Below, piece by piece: positions 17,903-27,877 of a stretch of DNA of 64,000 nucleotides. Under the pieces are notes generated by a model. That model ran no database searches and was not told the DNA's origin. It worked only from the letters and a program-made list of their open reading frames with translations. Position 1 is the first letter of the stretch, and each line of letters starts with the position of its first letter. Made by a program: the position numbers and the translations under genes. The stretch is taken from assembly GCA_016893485.2 (NCBI GenBank), contig JAFEKX020000001.1, forward strand, positions 6,155,501 to 6,219,500, read 5' to 3'. Source of the stretch: Streptomyces sp. P3. Its GTDB lineage: Bacteria; Actinomycetota; Actinomycetes; Streptomycetales; Streptomycetaceae.

Positions 17903-18919
17903 ATGCCAGGCGCCATCTATGCCGAAGGCCTGGTGAAAACCTTCGGCGATGTGAAAGCTCTGGACGGCGTCGACCTCGATGTCCCCGAGGGCACTGTGCT
18001 GGGCCTCCTCGGGCCCAACGGCGCGGGCAAGACGACCGCCGTCCGCTGTCTGACCACCCTGCTGCGCCCCGACAGCGGCAAGCTGGTCGTGGCCGGCCTC
18101 GACGTGCTGAAGCAGCCCAACGAAGTGCGGCGCTCCATCGGCCTCTCCGGCCAGTTCGCCGCGGTCGACGAATACCTGACCGGCAGGGAGAACCTGCAGA
18201 TGGTCGGCCAGCTCTACCAGATGAAGGCCAAGGCCGCGAAGGCCCGCGCCGACCAGCTGCTCGACCAGTTCAACCTCGCGGACGCCGCCGACCGCACCGC
18301 CAAGACCTACTCCGGAGGCATGCGCCGCCGGCTCGACCTGGCCGCGGCGCTCGTCGTCTCCCCGCCCGTGATGTTCATGGACGAGCCGACGACCGGCCTC
18401 GACCCGCGCAACCGCCAGATGCTGTGGGAGGTCATCAAGCAGCTCGTCTCCGGCGGTACGACCCTCCTGCTGACCACCCAGTATCTGGAGGAGGCCGACC
18501 ACCTCGCGCACGACATCGCGGTGGTCGACCACGGCCGGGTCATCGCCCGCGGCACCTCGGACCAGCTCAAGGCCCGCACCGGCGGCGAGCGCGTCGAGGT
18601 CGTCGTGCACGAGCGCGACCACATCCAGATCGCCTCCGACATCCTGCTCGGCTTCGGCAAGGGCGACACCACCGTCGAGGAGCACACCCGCAAGCTCACC
18701 GTGCCCGTCACCGGCGGCGCGAAGCTCCTCGCCGAGGTGATCCGCGAGCTCGACTCCCGCGGCATCGAGATAGACGACATCGGCCTCCGCCGCCCCACCC
18801 TCGACGACGTCTTCCTCTCCCTGACGGGCCACCTGGCCGAGGAGAAGGCCGAGGAGAACGGCACGGACGCCACCCAGGACCCCAAGGACCGCAAGCACAA
18901 GAAGGAGGCCGCGAAGTGA
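17903..18919 (+). CDS. DrrA-like ABC exporter ATP-binding protein
   Basis: This intact nucleotide-binding subunit of about 338 residues belongs to the daunorubicin-resistance (DrrA) family. Walker A is GPNGAGKTT, the signature is YSGGMRRRLDLA, Walker B is VMFMDEPTTGLD, and the switch region reads LLLTTQYLEEAD, with Gln where many ABC proteins have His, as is common in this family. The C-terminal extension ends in a Lys-rich KDRKHKKEAAK. ATG at 17903 has GGAG six bases upstream. Its stop overlaps the permease start as GTGA. It powers export of a lipophilic drug or metabolite. Confidence 0.92.
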   Translation: MPGAIYAEGLVKTFGDVKALDGVDLDVPEGTVLGLLGPNGAGKTTAVRCLTTLLRPDSGKLVVAGLDVLKQPNEVRRSIGLSGQFAAVDEYLTGRENLQMVGQLYQMKAKAAKARADQLLDQFNLADAADRTAKTYSGGMRRRLDLAAALVVSPPVMFMDEPTTGLDPRNRQMLWEVIKQLVSGGTTLLLTTQYLEEADHLAHDIAVVDHGRVIARGTSDQLKARTGGERVEVVVHERDHIQIASDILLGFGKGDTTVEEHTRKLTVPVTGGAKLLAEVIRELDSRGIEIDDIGLRRPTLDDVFLSLTGHLAEEKAEENGTDATQDPKDRKHKKEAAK

Positions 18920-19773
18920 GCGCCGTCACCGATGCCACACCGATCGCGGCGCCGAGCAGCGCGCTGGGCCAGTCCGTGCACGACTCGCTGGTCGTCGCCA
19001 AACGCAACCTCATCCGGATGTCCCGCATCCCGGAGATGGTCATCTTCGGACTGATCCAGCCGATCATGTTCGTGGTGCTGTTCACCTATGTCTTCGGCGG
19101 TTCCATGCAGATCGGCGGCAGCACCAGCGCCACCGACTACAAGAACTTCCTGATGGCCGGCATCTTCGCGCAGACCGTCACGTTCGCCACCGCCAGTTCC
19201 GGCGCGGGCATCGCGGACGACATGCACAAGGGCCTGATCGACCGGTTCCGCTCGCTGCCCATGGCGCGCGGTGCCGTGCTCACCGGGCGGACGCTCGCGG
19301 ACCTCGTGCAGACCGCGCTGACCCTGCTGGTCCTCGCGATAGTCGCCCTGCTGGTCGGCTGGCGGGTCGGGTCGGACGGCGGCACCAACGCGGGCAAGGT
19401 CCTCGGCGCCTTCGGGCTGCTGCTCCTGCTCGGGTACGCGTTCACCTGGATCGGCGCCCTGATCGGCCTCAGCGTCCGTACGCCCGAGGCGGCCACCTCC
19501 GGCGGACTGATCTGGCTCTTCCCGGTGACGTTCATCTCGAACGCGTTCGTGGACACCAGCAACATGACCCCCTGGCTGCGCCACATCGCCGAGTGGAACC
19601 CCTTCAGCGCCACCGTGCAGGCCTGCCGGGTGCTCTTCGCCAACCCGGGGCAGTCGCCCTCGGACGCCTGGCCCATGGTGCATCCGGTCTGGGCCTCACT
19701 GATCTACTCGGTCCTGATCATCCTCATATTCCGGACCCTCGCGGTGCGGAAGTACCGCTCGGCGACGGCCTGA
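18916..19773 (+). CDS. ABC-2 type exporter permease (DrrB-like)
   Basis: This intact membrane subunit of about 285 residues has six helices. A cytoplasmic N-terminus leads into QPIMFVVLFTYVFGGSM. The ABC-2 coupling region is IADDMHKGLIDRFRSLPMARGAVLTGR, and the final helix SLIYSVLIILIFRTLAV ends in a basic tail. It is translationally coupled to the ATPase through the GTGA overlap. The pair should form a homodimeric exporter; the cargo is unknown. A hairpin terminator follows. Confidence 0.91.
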   Translation: MSAVTDATPIAAPSSALGQSVHDSLVVAKRNLIRMSRIPEMVIFGLIQPIMFVVLFTYVFGGSMQIGGSTSATDYKNFLMAGIFAQTVTFATASSGAGIADDMHKGLIDRFRSLPMARGAVLTGRTLADLVQTALTLLVLAIVALLVGWRVGSDGGTNAGKVLGAFGLLLLLGYAFTWIGALIGLSVRTPEAATSGGLIWLFPVTFISNAFVDTSNMTPWLRHIAEWNPFSATVQACRVLFANPGQSPSDAWPMVHPVWASLIYSVLIILIFRTLAVRKYRSATA

Positions 19774-19783
19774 GGGCGCACGG

Positions 19784-19819
19784 CGAAGCCCCGGCGCCGC
19801 AGAGTCGCCGGGGGCTTCG
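19784..19819. terminator. Bidirectional terminator between the exporter and greA
   Basis: CGAAGCCCCGGCG pairs with CGCCGGGGGCTTCG around a 9-nt loop, with one bulged G. It lies between two convergent genes and can serve both. Confidence 0.75.
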
Positions 19820-19840
19820 TCGAAGGGCGGGTCCTGAGGG

Positions 19841-20341
19841 TCAGCCGTTGTACGGCTCGGCGCTGAGGATCGTCACGGAGGCCTTCTTGCCGTTGGGCAG
19901 TTCGTACTGCGCGACCTCGCCCACCTTGTGGCCCAGCACGCCGGAGCCCAGCGGGGACTGCGGCGAGTAGGTCTCGATGTCGGCGCTCGCGTATTCGCGC
20001 GAGGCGAGCAGGAAGGTCGTCGTGTCGTCCTCGTCACCGTCGAAGGCGATCGTCACGACCATGCCGGGCGCGACCGCGCCGTCCGCCGACGCCGGAGCCT
20101 CGCCGACCTTGGCCTTCTCCAGGAGCTGGGTCAGCTGGCGGATGCGGAGCTCCTGCTTGCCCTGCTCCTCCTTGGCCGCGTGGTACCCGCCGTTCTCGCG
20201 CAGGTCGCCCTCCTCGCGAGCGGCCGCGATCTTCACGGTGATCTCGGCGCGCGCGGGACCAGACAGGTACTCCAGCTCGTCCTTGAGCTTGGTGTACGCC
20301 TCCTGCGTGAGCCAGGTGACGTCTTCGCTGGTCTGGGTCAC
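19841..20341 (-). CDS. greA: Transcription elongation factor GreA
   Basis: GreA enters the RNA polymerase secondary channel and stimulates cleavage of backtracked RNA. The N-terminal coiled coil carries the conserved acidic tip EEGDLRENGGYHAAKEEQ. The C-terminal FKBP-like domain ends YELPNGKKASVTILSAEPY. The frame is intact at 166 residues. GTG at 20341 has GAGGAG upstream; the in-frame ATG further upstream would add a stretch the family lacks. Confidence 0.95.
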   Translation of the reverse strand: MTQTSEDVTWLTQEAYTKLKDELEYLSGPARAEITVKIAAAREEGDLRENGGYHAAKEEQGKQELRIRQLTQLLEKAKVGEAPASADGAVAPGMVVTIAFDGDEDDTTTFLLASREYASADIETYSPQSPLGSGVLGHKVGEVAQYELPNGKKASVTILSAEPYNG

Positions 20342-20508
20342 AGGTGCTCCTCGTAGGTACTGGGAATACAAAGCATCGCCCTACCCAGAAGAATGTTCCT
20401 TCATGGAAGGGCGAAACCACGAGCCTAACAATTCAACGGCGTCAGGGGAGGACATAAGCCGTCAGAAATACGTCTATGCAGGTCAACGCCTACATAACGA
20501 GGGTGACG

Positions 20509-20907
20509 TCAGTCGGCGTGGCACCCGAGCAGCTCGGCCGTGGTGCCCCTGGCCGTGGTGCGCAGGGTGACGACCCGGTCGATACGGGTCGCGGAGCCGC
20601 CGAAGCGGAAGTCGGCGCGGCCCACCTCGGACTGGTCGGCGGCCTGGGAGCGCAGGGTGCAGTAGCCGGTGGTCCCGGAGTCCTTGTGGACCTCAAGATG
20701 CACCCTGACCTCGTTGCCCGAGGCCTGGAAGGTGATCACCTCGGCGCTGATCTTGGCCTCGACGACGTAGTGGTAGGCGAAGTACCCGACGAGGGCGAGC
20801 AGCAGCGCCGCGAGGACGGCGCCGGCGATCTTGAGCTTGTGGTCGGCACGCTCGTCCGACGAGCGGCCGTAACGGCCCTCGGGCAGGCGCGCACTCGCCG
20901 TACTCAT
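20509..20907 (-). CDS. DUF4307 small membrane protein
   Basis: This intact 132-residue protein has one membrane helix, IAGAVLAALLLALVGYFAYHYVV, after a cytoplasmic N-terminus. A small extracytoplasmic beta domain ends in TTAELLGCHAD, with two cysteines (CTL and GCH) that may form a disulfide. This is the DUF4307 family, conserved next to mca in actinobacteria and of unknown function. It is divergent from mca, so both may use the roughly 125-bp region between them. Confidence 0.85.
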   Translation of the reverse strand: MSTASARLPEGRYGRSSDERADHKLKIAGAVLAALLLALVGYFAYHYVVEAKISAEVITFQASGNEVRVHLEVHKDSGTTGYCTLRSQAADQSEVGRADFRFGGSATRIDRVVTLRTTARGTTAELLGCHAD

Positions 20908-21032
20908 GATCGTCCTTTCGGCAAGGAGCCGTAGAAGCGGGCCCCGGAATTATTCGCCCCGGATTCGGTCACTATAGAAGCCGCCGATCGCACCCCAGGA
21001 CACCGGGGCGCCGACTTACTGAGGATTGAGTC

Positions 21033-21914
21033 TTGACTGACCAGCTGCGACTGATGGCCGTCCACGCACACCCCGACGACGAGTCGAGCAAGGGCGCGGC
21101 CACCATGGCGAAGTACGTGTCCGAGGGGGTGGACGTGCTGGTCGTGACCTGCACGGGTGGGGAGCGCGGCTCCATCCTCAACCCCAAGCTGCAGGGCGAC
21201 ACGTACATCGAGGAGCACATCCACGAGGTGCGCAAGAAGGAGATGGACGAGGCCCGCGAGATCCTCGGCATCAAGCAGGAGTGGCTCGGCTTCGTCGACT
21301 CGGGGCTGCCCGAGGGCGACCCGCTGCCGCCGCTGCCCGAGGGCTGCTTCGCGCTGGAGGACGTCGACAAGGCGGCCGGCGAGCTGGTGAAGCAGATCCG
21401 TTCGTTCCGCCCGCAGGTGATCACCACCTACGACGAGAACGGCGGCTACCCGCACCCCGACCACATCATGACCCACAAGATCTCGATGGTGGCCTTCGAG
21501 GGCGCCACGGACACCGAGAAGTACCCGGAGTCGCAGTACGGCCCGGCGTACCAGCCGCAGAAGCTGTACTACAACCAGGGCTTCAACCGGCAGCGCACCG
21601 AGGCCCTGCACAACGCGCTGCTGGCGCGCGGCCTGGAGTCGCCGTACGAGGAGTGGCTGAAGCGGTGGAGCGAGGCCGAGCGGACGGAGCGGGTGCTGAC
21701 CACGCACATCCCGTGCGCCGAGTTCTTCGAGATCCGCGACAAGGCGCTGCTCGCGCACGCCACGCAGATCGACCCCGACGGCGGCTGGTTCCGGGTGCCG
21801 ATGGAGATCCAGAAGGAGGTCTGGCCGACCGAGGAGTACGAGCTGGCGAAGTCCCTCGTCGCTACGTCCCTCCCCGAGGACGACCTCTTTGCGGGCATCC
21901 GCGACAATGCCTGA
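21033..21914 (+). CDS. mca: Mycothiol conjugate amidase Mca
   Basis: This zinc amidase cleaves mycothiol S-conjugates to a mercapturic acid, which is exported, and GlcN-inositol, which is recycled. Motifs are HAHPDDESSKGAA for zinc binding and catalysis, and NGGYPHPDHIMTH with the third zinc ligand. The length of 293 and the SSKGA segment fit Mca better than the biosynthetic deacetylase MshB. The start is TTG at 21033 behind GAGGA. The gene marks the organism as a mycothiol-producing actinomycete. Confidence 0.93.
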   Translation: MTDQLRLMAVHAHPDDESSKGAATMAKYVSEGVDVLVVTCTGGERGSILNPKLQGDTYIEEHIHEVRKKEMDEAREILGIKQEWLGFVDSGLPEGDPLPPLPEGCFALEDVDKAAGELVKQIRSFRPQVITTYDENGGYPHPDHIMTHKISMVAFEGATDTEKYPESQYGPAYQPQKLYYNQGFNRQRTEALHNALLARGLESPYEEWLKRWSEAERTERVLTTHIPCAEFFEIRDKALLAHATQIDPDGGWFRVPMEIQKEVWPTEEYELAKSLVATSLPEDDLFAGIRDNA

Positions 21915-21915
21915 C

Positions 21916-22199
21916 ATGAGCTCAAGCGCAGCCCTGGCAATCACGCACCTGGTCCCCCTCGCCGAGGTCGACGAGAACAAGGTCACCCCGGCGTCCTCGG
22001 CTTCATCGTGTTCGCGGTGATGGCCCTGGCCGTCTGGGGCCTGATGAAGTCCATGAGCAAGCAGATGAACAAGGTCGACTTCAAGGAGACCTCGGATCCG
22101 CGGGCCGAGTCCGGGGAGAAGGCCGAGGGCGAGGCCGAGTCCCGGGCCGGCTCCGGGGCCGCCGCCACCCCGGCGGAACCCAAGGCCAAGCAGGGCTGA
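21916..22199 (+). CDS. Small membrane protein downstream of mca (frameshifted)
   Basis: After a one-base repair near 21990 the protein reads through one membrane helix, VLGFIVFAVMALAVWGLM, then the basic KSMSKQMNKVDF and an acidic, Ala/Glu-rich tail. ATG at 21916, or at 21907, overlaps or abuts the mca stop, so it should be co-translated with mca. Total size is about 95 residues. The function is unknown. Confidence 0.72.
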
Positions 22200-22225
22200 C
22201 CCGGCGGCCTGCGCGAGCGGTGCTC

Positions 22226-22318
22226 AGGGGTGCCGGACACCGCCACCCCCTTCCTCAGGGGTGCCGGACACCGCCACCCCCTTCCTCAGGAGGTGGCGGA
22301 CACCGCCACCCCCATCAC
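22226..22318. repeat. 31-bp tandem repeat, two exact copies and one diverged copy
   Basis: The unit starting AGGGGTGCCGGACACCGCC is present at 22226-22256 and 22257-22287, with a variant at 22288-22318. Internal GGTG...CACC complementarity lets each unit fold into a hairpin. It lies between two convergent genes and touches the stop codon of the STAND gene. Confidence 0.9.
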
Positions 22319-25300
22319 CTCCGCGCATGCCGGCTCGGCACCATGCCGAGTCGCCAGGCCTGCCATCCCGCGTCCAGGTTCACGCCCCGCTCCAGCAGCA
22401 GCTGGTACGCCTCCACGTAGTCGTCGAGTTTCGCGTCGCGGTACGGATGACGGGTGCGGGACAGCTGGGCCAGTTCCTCCTGCGCGACCGCCGTCCCGAC
22501 CTCGACCCCGCCGGGGGCCGCGTACGGCAGCAGCGTGGAGCGCAGGAACCGCGCCCAGTCCTCGCCGCGGTGGTCGCCGTAGGAGGTGAAGAGTCCTACG
22601 GCCTCGTCGCACAGCGCCAGTGCCTGTTGGGTACGGGCGTTGCCCGCGTCGACGACCGCGAGCTCCAGGCAGGTCCACGCCTCGCCGTGGGCGACGCCGA
22701 TGCGCTGGAAGTCGGCGCGGGCGTCGACCAGCAGCTGGCGGGCGAACCCGGAGTTGCGCAGCGAACCCGTCTGGGCGGCGCGCTGGTCGCGGGTCACGCG
22801 GGCCGAGTGGTGCCGGGCGCAGGCGAGGCCGTAGACGTCGCGCATGCGGGAGAACATCGTGCGGGAGCGTTCCAGTTCGCGGACCGCGAGGTCCAGGTTG
22901 CCGGTCTCCTCCAGAGCCTGGCCGAGGTAGTAGACCGTCCAGGCCTCGCCGCGGGCGTCCTCGTTGTCGCGGTGCCGGGCGGCGGCCTGGCGCAGGCCGT
23001 CGATGGCGGGGGACGGGTCGCCGGCGACGAGGCGGGCGCGGGCCAGCTGGGTCAGCGCCCAGGCCTCGCCGCGGGCGTCGCGGGTGCGGCCGTAGAGGCC
23101 GAGGGCGGTGGTGAGTTCGGACTCGGCGCGCGGGATGTCGCCCATCCGCAGGCCGAGTTGGCCGAGCTGGAAGTGGGCCCAGGCCTCGCCGTGGACGGAT
23201 TCGCCGGCGCGGTGCAGGACCAGGGACTCGGTCAACAGCCGCATGGCTTCCGGGAGTCGGGCCCGGTCGCGTTCGACGGCGGCCAGGGCGTGCATGGTCC
23301 AGGCGCGGTCGGTGGCGAGTTGGGGCGGGGCCTGCAGGTCGAGGGCCTCGCGGAGTTTCGCCGCCGCCTCGGTGAGGTTGCCCTGGTGGTGGAGGGTGAT
23401 GCCGAGCGAGCAGAGGGCGCGGGCGGCGCCCGCGTCGTGATGGGCCTCCATGTAGAGGTCGACGACGGAGGTCAGCGTGGTACGCGCCTTGTCGAGTTCG
23501 CCGAGCTGCCGGGCCGCGATGCCGGTGCGCCACTGCACCGAGCGGACCAGGAGGCCCTGGTCGACGGCCTGTGCCAACTCGCTGATCTCACCGAGGCGGT
23601 AGAGGTCGCCGCGCAGCAGGCAGTAGTCGCAGAGTGCGCCCAGCAGGTTCAGTACGGCGCCCTGGTCGACGCCCTCGGCGTGCCGCAGCGTCGAGGTGAT
23701 GAAGCTCGACTCGTCGTCCAGCCAGCGCAGAGCCTCGTCGAGCGAGGTGAAGCCGTGCGGGCCGAAGCGGTCCGAGCGCGTCGACATGTTGCCGTCGACC
23801 AACCGCAGCACGGAGTCGGCGAGTTCGCCGTAATTCACGATCAACCGCTCCTGCGCGGCCGTACGTTCCGAGGGATCCTCCTCGTCGAGGAGGCGGGCCA
23901 GGGCGAAGGCGCGGACCAGGTCGTGCAGGCGGTAGCGGGTGCCGCGGACGTGGTCGATGAGACCCGCCCGGGACAGGGCCGTCAGCTGGCGGGTGGCCTC
24001 GGTCTCGTCGGCGCCCAGCAGGGCCGCCGCCGCTGCCGCCCCCAGCGAGGCCCGGCCGGCCAGCGCCAGCCGGCGCAGCAGCGTGCGGGCCGGGTCGGAC
24101 TGGTCGGTGTAGCGCAGCCACAGCGCCCGCTCGACCGGCTCCACCGGGCCGTACGCGCCGAGGTCGGTGGCGAGTCGACCCGGTGAGCGCGTGCCGAGGG
24201 ACGAGCCCGCGATCCGCAGCGCCAGCGGCAGCCCGCCGCACAACTCCCTGATCCGGTCGGCGGATTCGGCGTCGTACGGCTCCGAGCCGTCCTGTGCCGC
24301 CGCGCCGAGCAGTTCCTCCGCGCCCGCCGCGTCCAGCGGCTCCACCGGCAACTGGTGCACCCAGGCGCTGAGTTCGGCGGGCAGGTCGAGGGGCTTGCGG
24401 GCGGTGACCACGACCAGGCTGTCCGACCGCTCGGGCACCAGCGTGGCCACCTGCGCGATGTCGGAGGCGTCGTCCAGGACGATCGTCACCGGCAGGCCGG
24501 TCAGGTGCTGGTGGTACAACTCGCCCAGCCGCTTGACCTGTTGGTCGGGTGAGGACCGCTCGCGGAACAGCAGCTGCTCACGGGGCGCGCCGAGCCGGTT
24601 CAGCAGGTGCAGCAGGGCGTCACGGGTGGGCAGCGGCGGCTCGCCCGGGCTGTCGCCGCGCAGGTCCACCACGCAGGCCCCGCGGAACTGGTCCCGCAGA
24701 TCGTGCGCGGCCCGCACCGCGAGCGTCGTACGCCCCGAACCGGGCGCGCCGTGCAGCACGACCACGGTCGGCCGGGTCTCCGTACTCGCCCGCCCCGCAT
24801 GCACCAGCTGCCGGATGCGGGCCAGTTCGGCCCGCCGCCCGGCGAACACGCCGGCCGCGTCCGGGAGTTGGCCGAAGGACTGCTCCAGCACACTCCTCCC
24901 GCCGCGCTGCCGCGCTCTTGTCCGCGCCGCGCAACTGCGGCCCCGGCTTCCGCGTCGGCCCGGTCGACGCGGCCAGCACCCGCTGCTGGTCGAGGAACGG
25001 CCGGATGCCCCGCACCTCCAGCGCCGTCAGCCACTGCAACCGCAACTGCTCGGGCCCGCCGGGCTGGCTCACGGCACCGGCGCGGTGGTGCGCGGCGGGC
25101 AGATGCGACGCGGTCACCTTCACGACGGTCGCCGCCGCACCCACGACACCGACGGTCACCCCGGCACCGAACGCCGTACCGGTCCCCGTACCGAGAGCGA
25201 GGTCGGCGACCACCGCCGCGACGGCGGCAACGGCCGCCACCAGCAAGGGAGTTCCGCCGCCCTCCTTCGCGTACCGCTGCCCGAAGGTGAGCTGCCCCGC

Positions 25301-25488
25301 CGACGCCTCGTCCAGCGCGCCCGTGTAGGCCGCGTACTCCTCGGCCGCCGTCTCCGCCATGGCGTCCAGAGCGGCCCGGGACCGCGCCAGCAGCACCTGC
25401 CCGTCCGTGCGCCCGCCGGAGCGCCGCACCTCCTCCTCCACGGCCCGAGCCAGCAGCCGCTCGGCATCGGTCCGATGGCCTTCCGCAT
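22315..25488 (-). CDS. STAND NTPase (NB-ARC-like) with N-terminal membrane region and TPR array (frameshifted)
   Basis: After two one-base repairs (near 25470 and 24895) this is a protein of about 1,058 residues. Residues 1-200 include two hydrophobic segments ([18 protein letters not shown] and [16 protein letters not shown]), so the N-terminus may be membrane bound. An NB-ARC-type ATPase follows, with P-loop [10 protein letters not shown] at about 245 (the usual Lys is Arg) and Walker [19 protein letters not shown] is the STAND GxP motif. The C-terminal half is a long TPR array with recurring GEAW words. Such proteins act as signal-driven scaffolds or regulators. No DNA-binding domain is evident, unlike AfsR. 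Confidence 0.83.
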
Positions 25489-25659
25489 GTCACGTCCCCC
25501 TCAGGCGGCAACTCCCTTGCCTACGAGTGTCCTTCGGCGAGCGCGCGAGCGCGAGAGGGCGACGATCACCCGTTCGCCGACCGGAACCGGAAACGGAACC
25601 GGAAACGGAACCGGCGGCCGGTCCCGCGGGCCCCGGCTCCGGTCAGGCACGATGGGGGT

Positions 25660-27687
25660 ATGCCGAACCGACTGGCCCACGAGACGTCCCCTACCTCCTC
25701 CAGCACGCCGACAACCCCGTCGCCTGGTGGCCCTGGTCGGCCGAGGCCTTCGAGGAGGCGCGGAGGACGAACAGACCGGTGCTGCTCAGCGTCGGCTACA
25801 GCAGCTGTCACTGGTGTCACGTCATGGCCCACGAGTCCTTCGAGGACCAGGCCACCGCCGACTACCTCAACGAGCACTTCGTCAGCGTCAAGGTCGACCG
25901 CGAGGAGCGCCCGGACGTGGACGCCGTCTACATGGAGGCCGTGCAGGCGGCCACCGGCCAGGGCGGCTGGCCCATGACCGTGTTCCTCACCCCGGACGCC
26001 GAACCCTTCTACTTCGGCACGTACTTCCCGCCCGCGCCCCGCCACGGCATGCCCTCCTTCCGGCAGGTCCTCGAGGGCGTGCGCAGCGCCTGGACCGACC
26101 GGCGGGACGAGGTCGCCGAGGTCGCCGGGAAGATCACCCGGGACCTGTCCCAGCGCGAGATCGACTACGGCAGCACCGAGGCCCCCGGCGAGGAGGAGCT
26201 GTCCGGCGCCCTCCTCGGCCTCACCCGCGAGTACGACCCGCAGCGCGGCGGATTCGGCGGCGCACCCAAGTTCCCGCCGTCCATGGCCCTGGAGTTCCTG
26301 CTCCGCCACCACGCCCGCACCGGCGCCGAGGGCGCCCTGGAGATGGCCCGGGACACCTGCGAGCGCATGGCCCGCGGTGGCATCTACGACCAGCTCGCCG
26401 GCGGCTTCGCGCGCTACTCCGTCGACCGCGAGTGGACCGTCCCGCACTTCGAGAAGATGCTCTACGACAACGCCCTGCTCTGCCGGGTCTACGCCCATCT
26501 GTGGCGCAGCACCGGTTCCGACCTCGCCCGCCGTGTCGCCGTGGAGACCGCCGACTTCCTCGTGCGTGAACTCCGCACCACCGAGGGCGGGTTCGCCTCC
26601 GCCCTCGACGCCGACAGCGACGACGGGACCGGCAAGCACGTCGAGGGCGCCTACTACGTCTGGACTCCCGCGCAGCTCACCGAGGTCCTGGGCGAGGAGG
26701 AGGGCGGACTCGCCGCCCAGTACTTCGGGGTGACCGAGGACGGGACCTTCGAGGAAGGGCAGTCCGTTCTCCAACTCCCGCAGGACGAAGGGGTCTTCGA
26801 CGCCGACAGGATCGCCTCGATCAAGAGCCGTCTCCTGGACGCCCGTTCACGGCGCCCCCCCCCGGCCGCGACGACAAGGTGGTCGCCGCCTGGAACGGCC
26901 TCGCCATCGCCGCGCTCGCCGAGACCGGCGCCTACTTCGACCGCCCCGACCTGGTCGAGGCCGCCGTCTCCGCCGCCGATCTCCTCGTACGCCTGCACCT
27001 GGACGAGCACGCCAAGCTCGCCCGCACCAGCAAGGACGGCCAAGTCGGTGCGAACGCCGGGGTGTTGGAGGACTACGCCGATGTCGCGGAGGGCTTCCTC
27101 GCGCTGGCGTCGGTCACGGGGAGGGGGTCTGGCTGGAGTTCGCCGGGTTCCTGCTCGACCACGTCCTCACCGGGTTCGTCGATGAATCCGGGGCGCTCTA
27201 CGACACCGCCGCCGATGCCGAGCAGCTGATCCGCCGACCGCAGGACCCGACCGACAACGCCACCCCGTCCGGCTGGACGGCCGCCGCCGGTGCCCTGCTG
27301 AGCTATGCCGCGCAGACCGGCGCCGAACCCCATCGCACCGCCGCGGAAAGGGCGTTGGGGGTTGTGAAGGCGCTCGGGCCACGCGTGCCGCGGTTCGTCG
27401 GGTGGGGGCTCGCGGTCGCCGAGGCGTACCTCGACGGGCCGCGCGAGGTCGCCGTCGTAGGACCGGCCCTCGACGACGAAGCAGCAAAGGCCTTGCACCG
27501 TACGGCACTTCTGGGGACCGCTCCCGGGGCCGTGGTCGCCTTCGGGGTCGCGGGGAGTGGCGAGTTGCCGCTGCTCGCGGACCGGCCGTTGGTGGACGGT
27601 GAACCGGCCGCGTATGTCTGCCGTAACTTCACGTGTGACGCGCCGACGACCGACGAGGAGCGGCTGCGCACCGCGCTGAGCAGGTGA
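25660..27687 (+). CDS. DUF255 thioredoxin-like / YyaL (SSP411-type) protein (frameshifted)
   Basis: The N-terminal 170 residues are a thioredoxin-fold DUF255 domain with [16 protein letters not shown], containing the CxxC pair. The rest is an alpha/alpha barrel of the six-hairpin glycosidase/epimerase type ([21 protein letters not shown]-like and [15 protein letters not shown] segments). Frame breaks occur near 25690 (a lost C), near 26865 in a 9-C run, and near 27130. Rebuilt length is about 676, normal for the family. The biochemical function is unproven. ATG at 25660 is preceded by GGGGG. Confidence 0.85.
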
Positions 27688-27877
27688 AACGTCAGGGCCG
27701 CAACCCGCCCAAACGCGACCTGTGCGAGAAATGCTCATGTGGGGGCTCATGGTGACGAAACACGCTCTTCACTGAAATCATCTGTCCACTTCACAGATCG
27801 CCCATAGTCTCTGCTCCGTGACGCGACGGCCGTAACTCACCGTCGCGCCAGGGGGTATGGGATCTGGGGGATCTGTA

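Noticed and set aside
17750-21986. Long antisense open frames opposite the ABC exporter and mca genes
   Set aside because: High third-position GC creates long opposite-strand frames. Their translations are low-complexity Arg/Val/Gly-rich and match no family, while the sense frames carry complete motifs.
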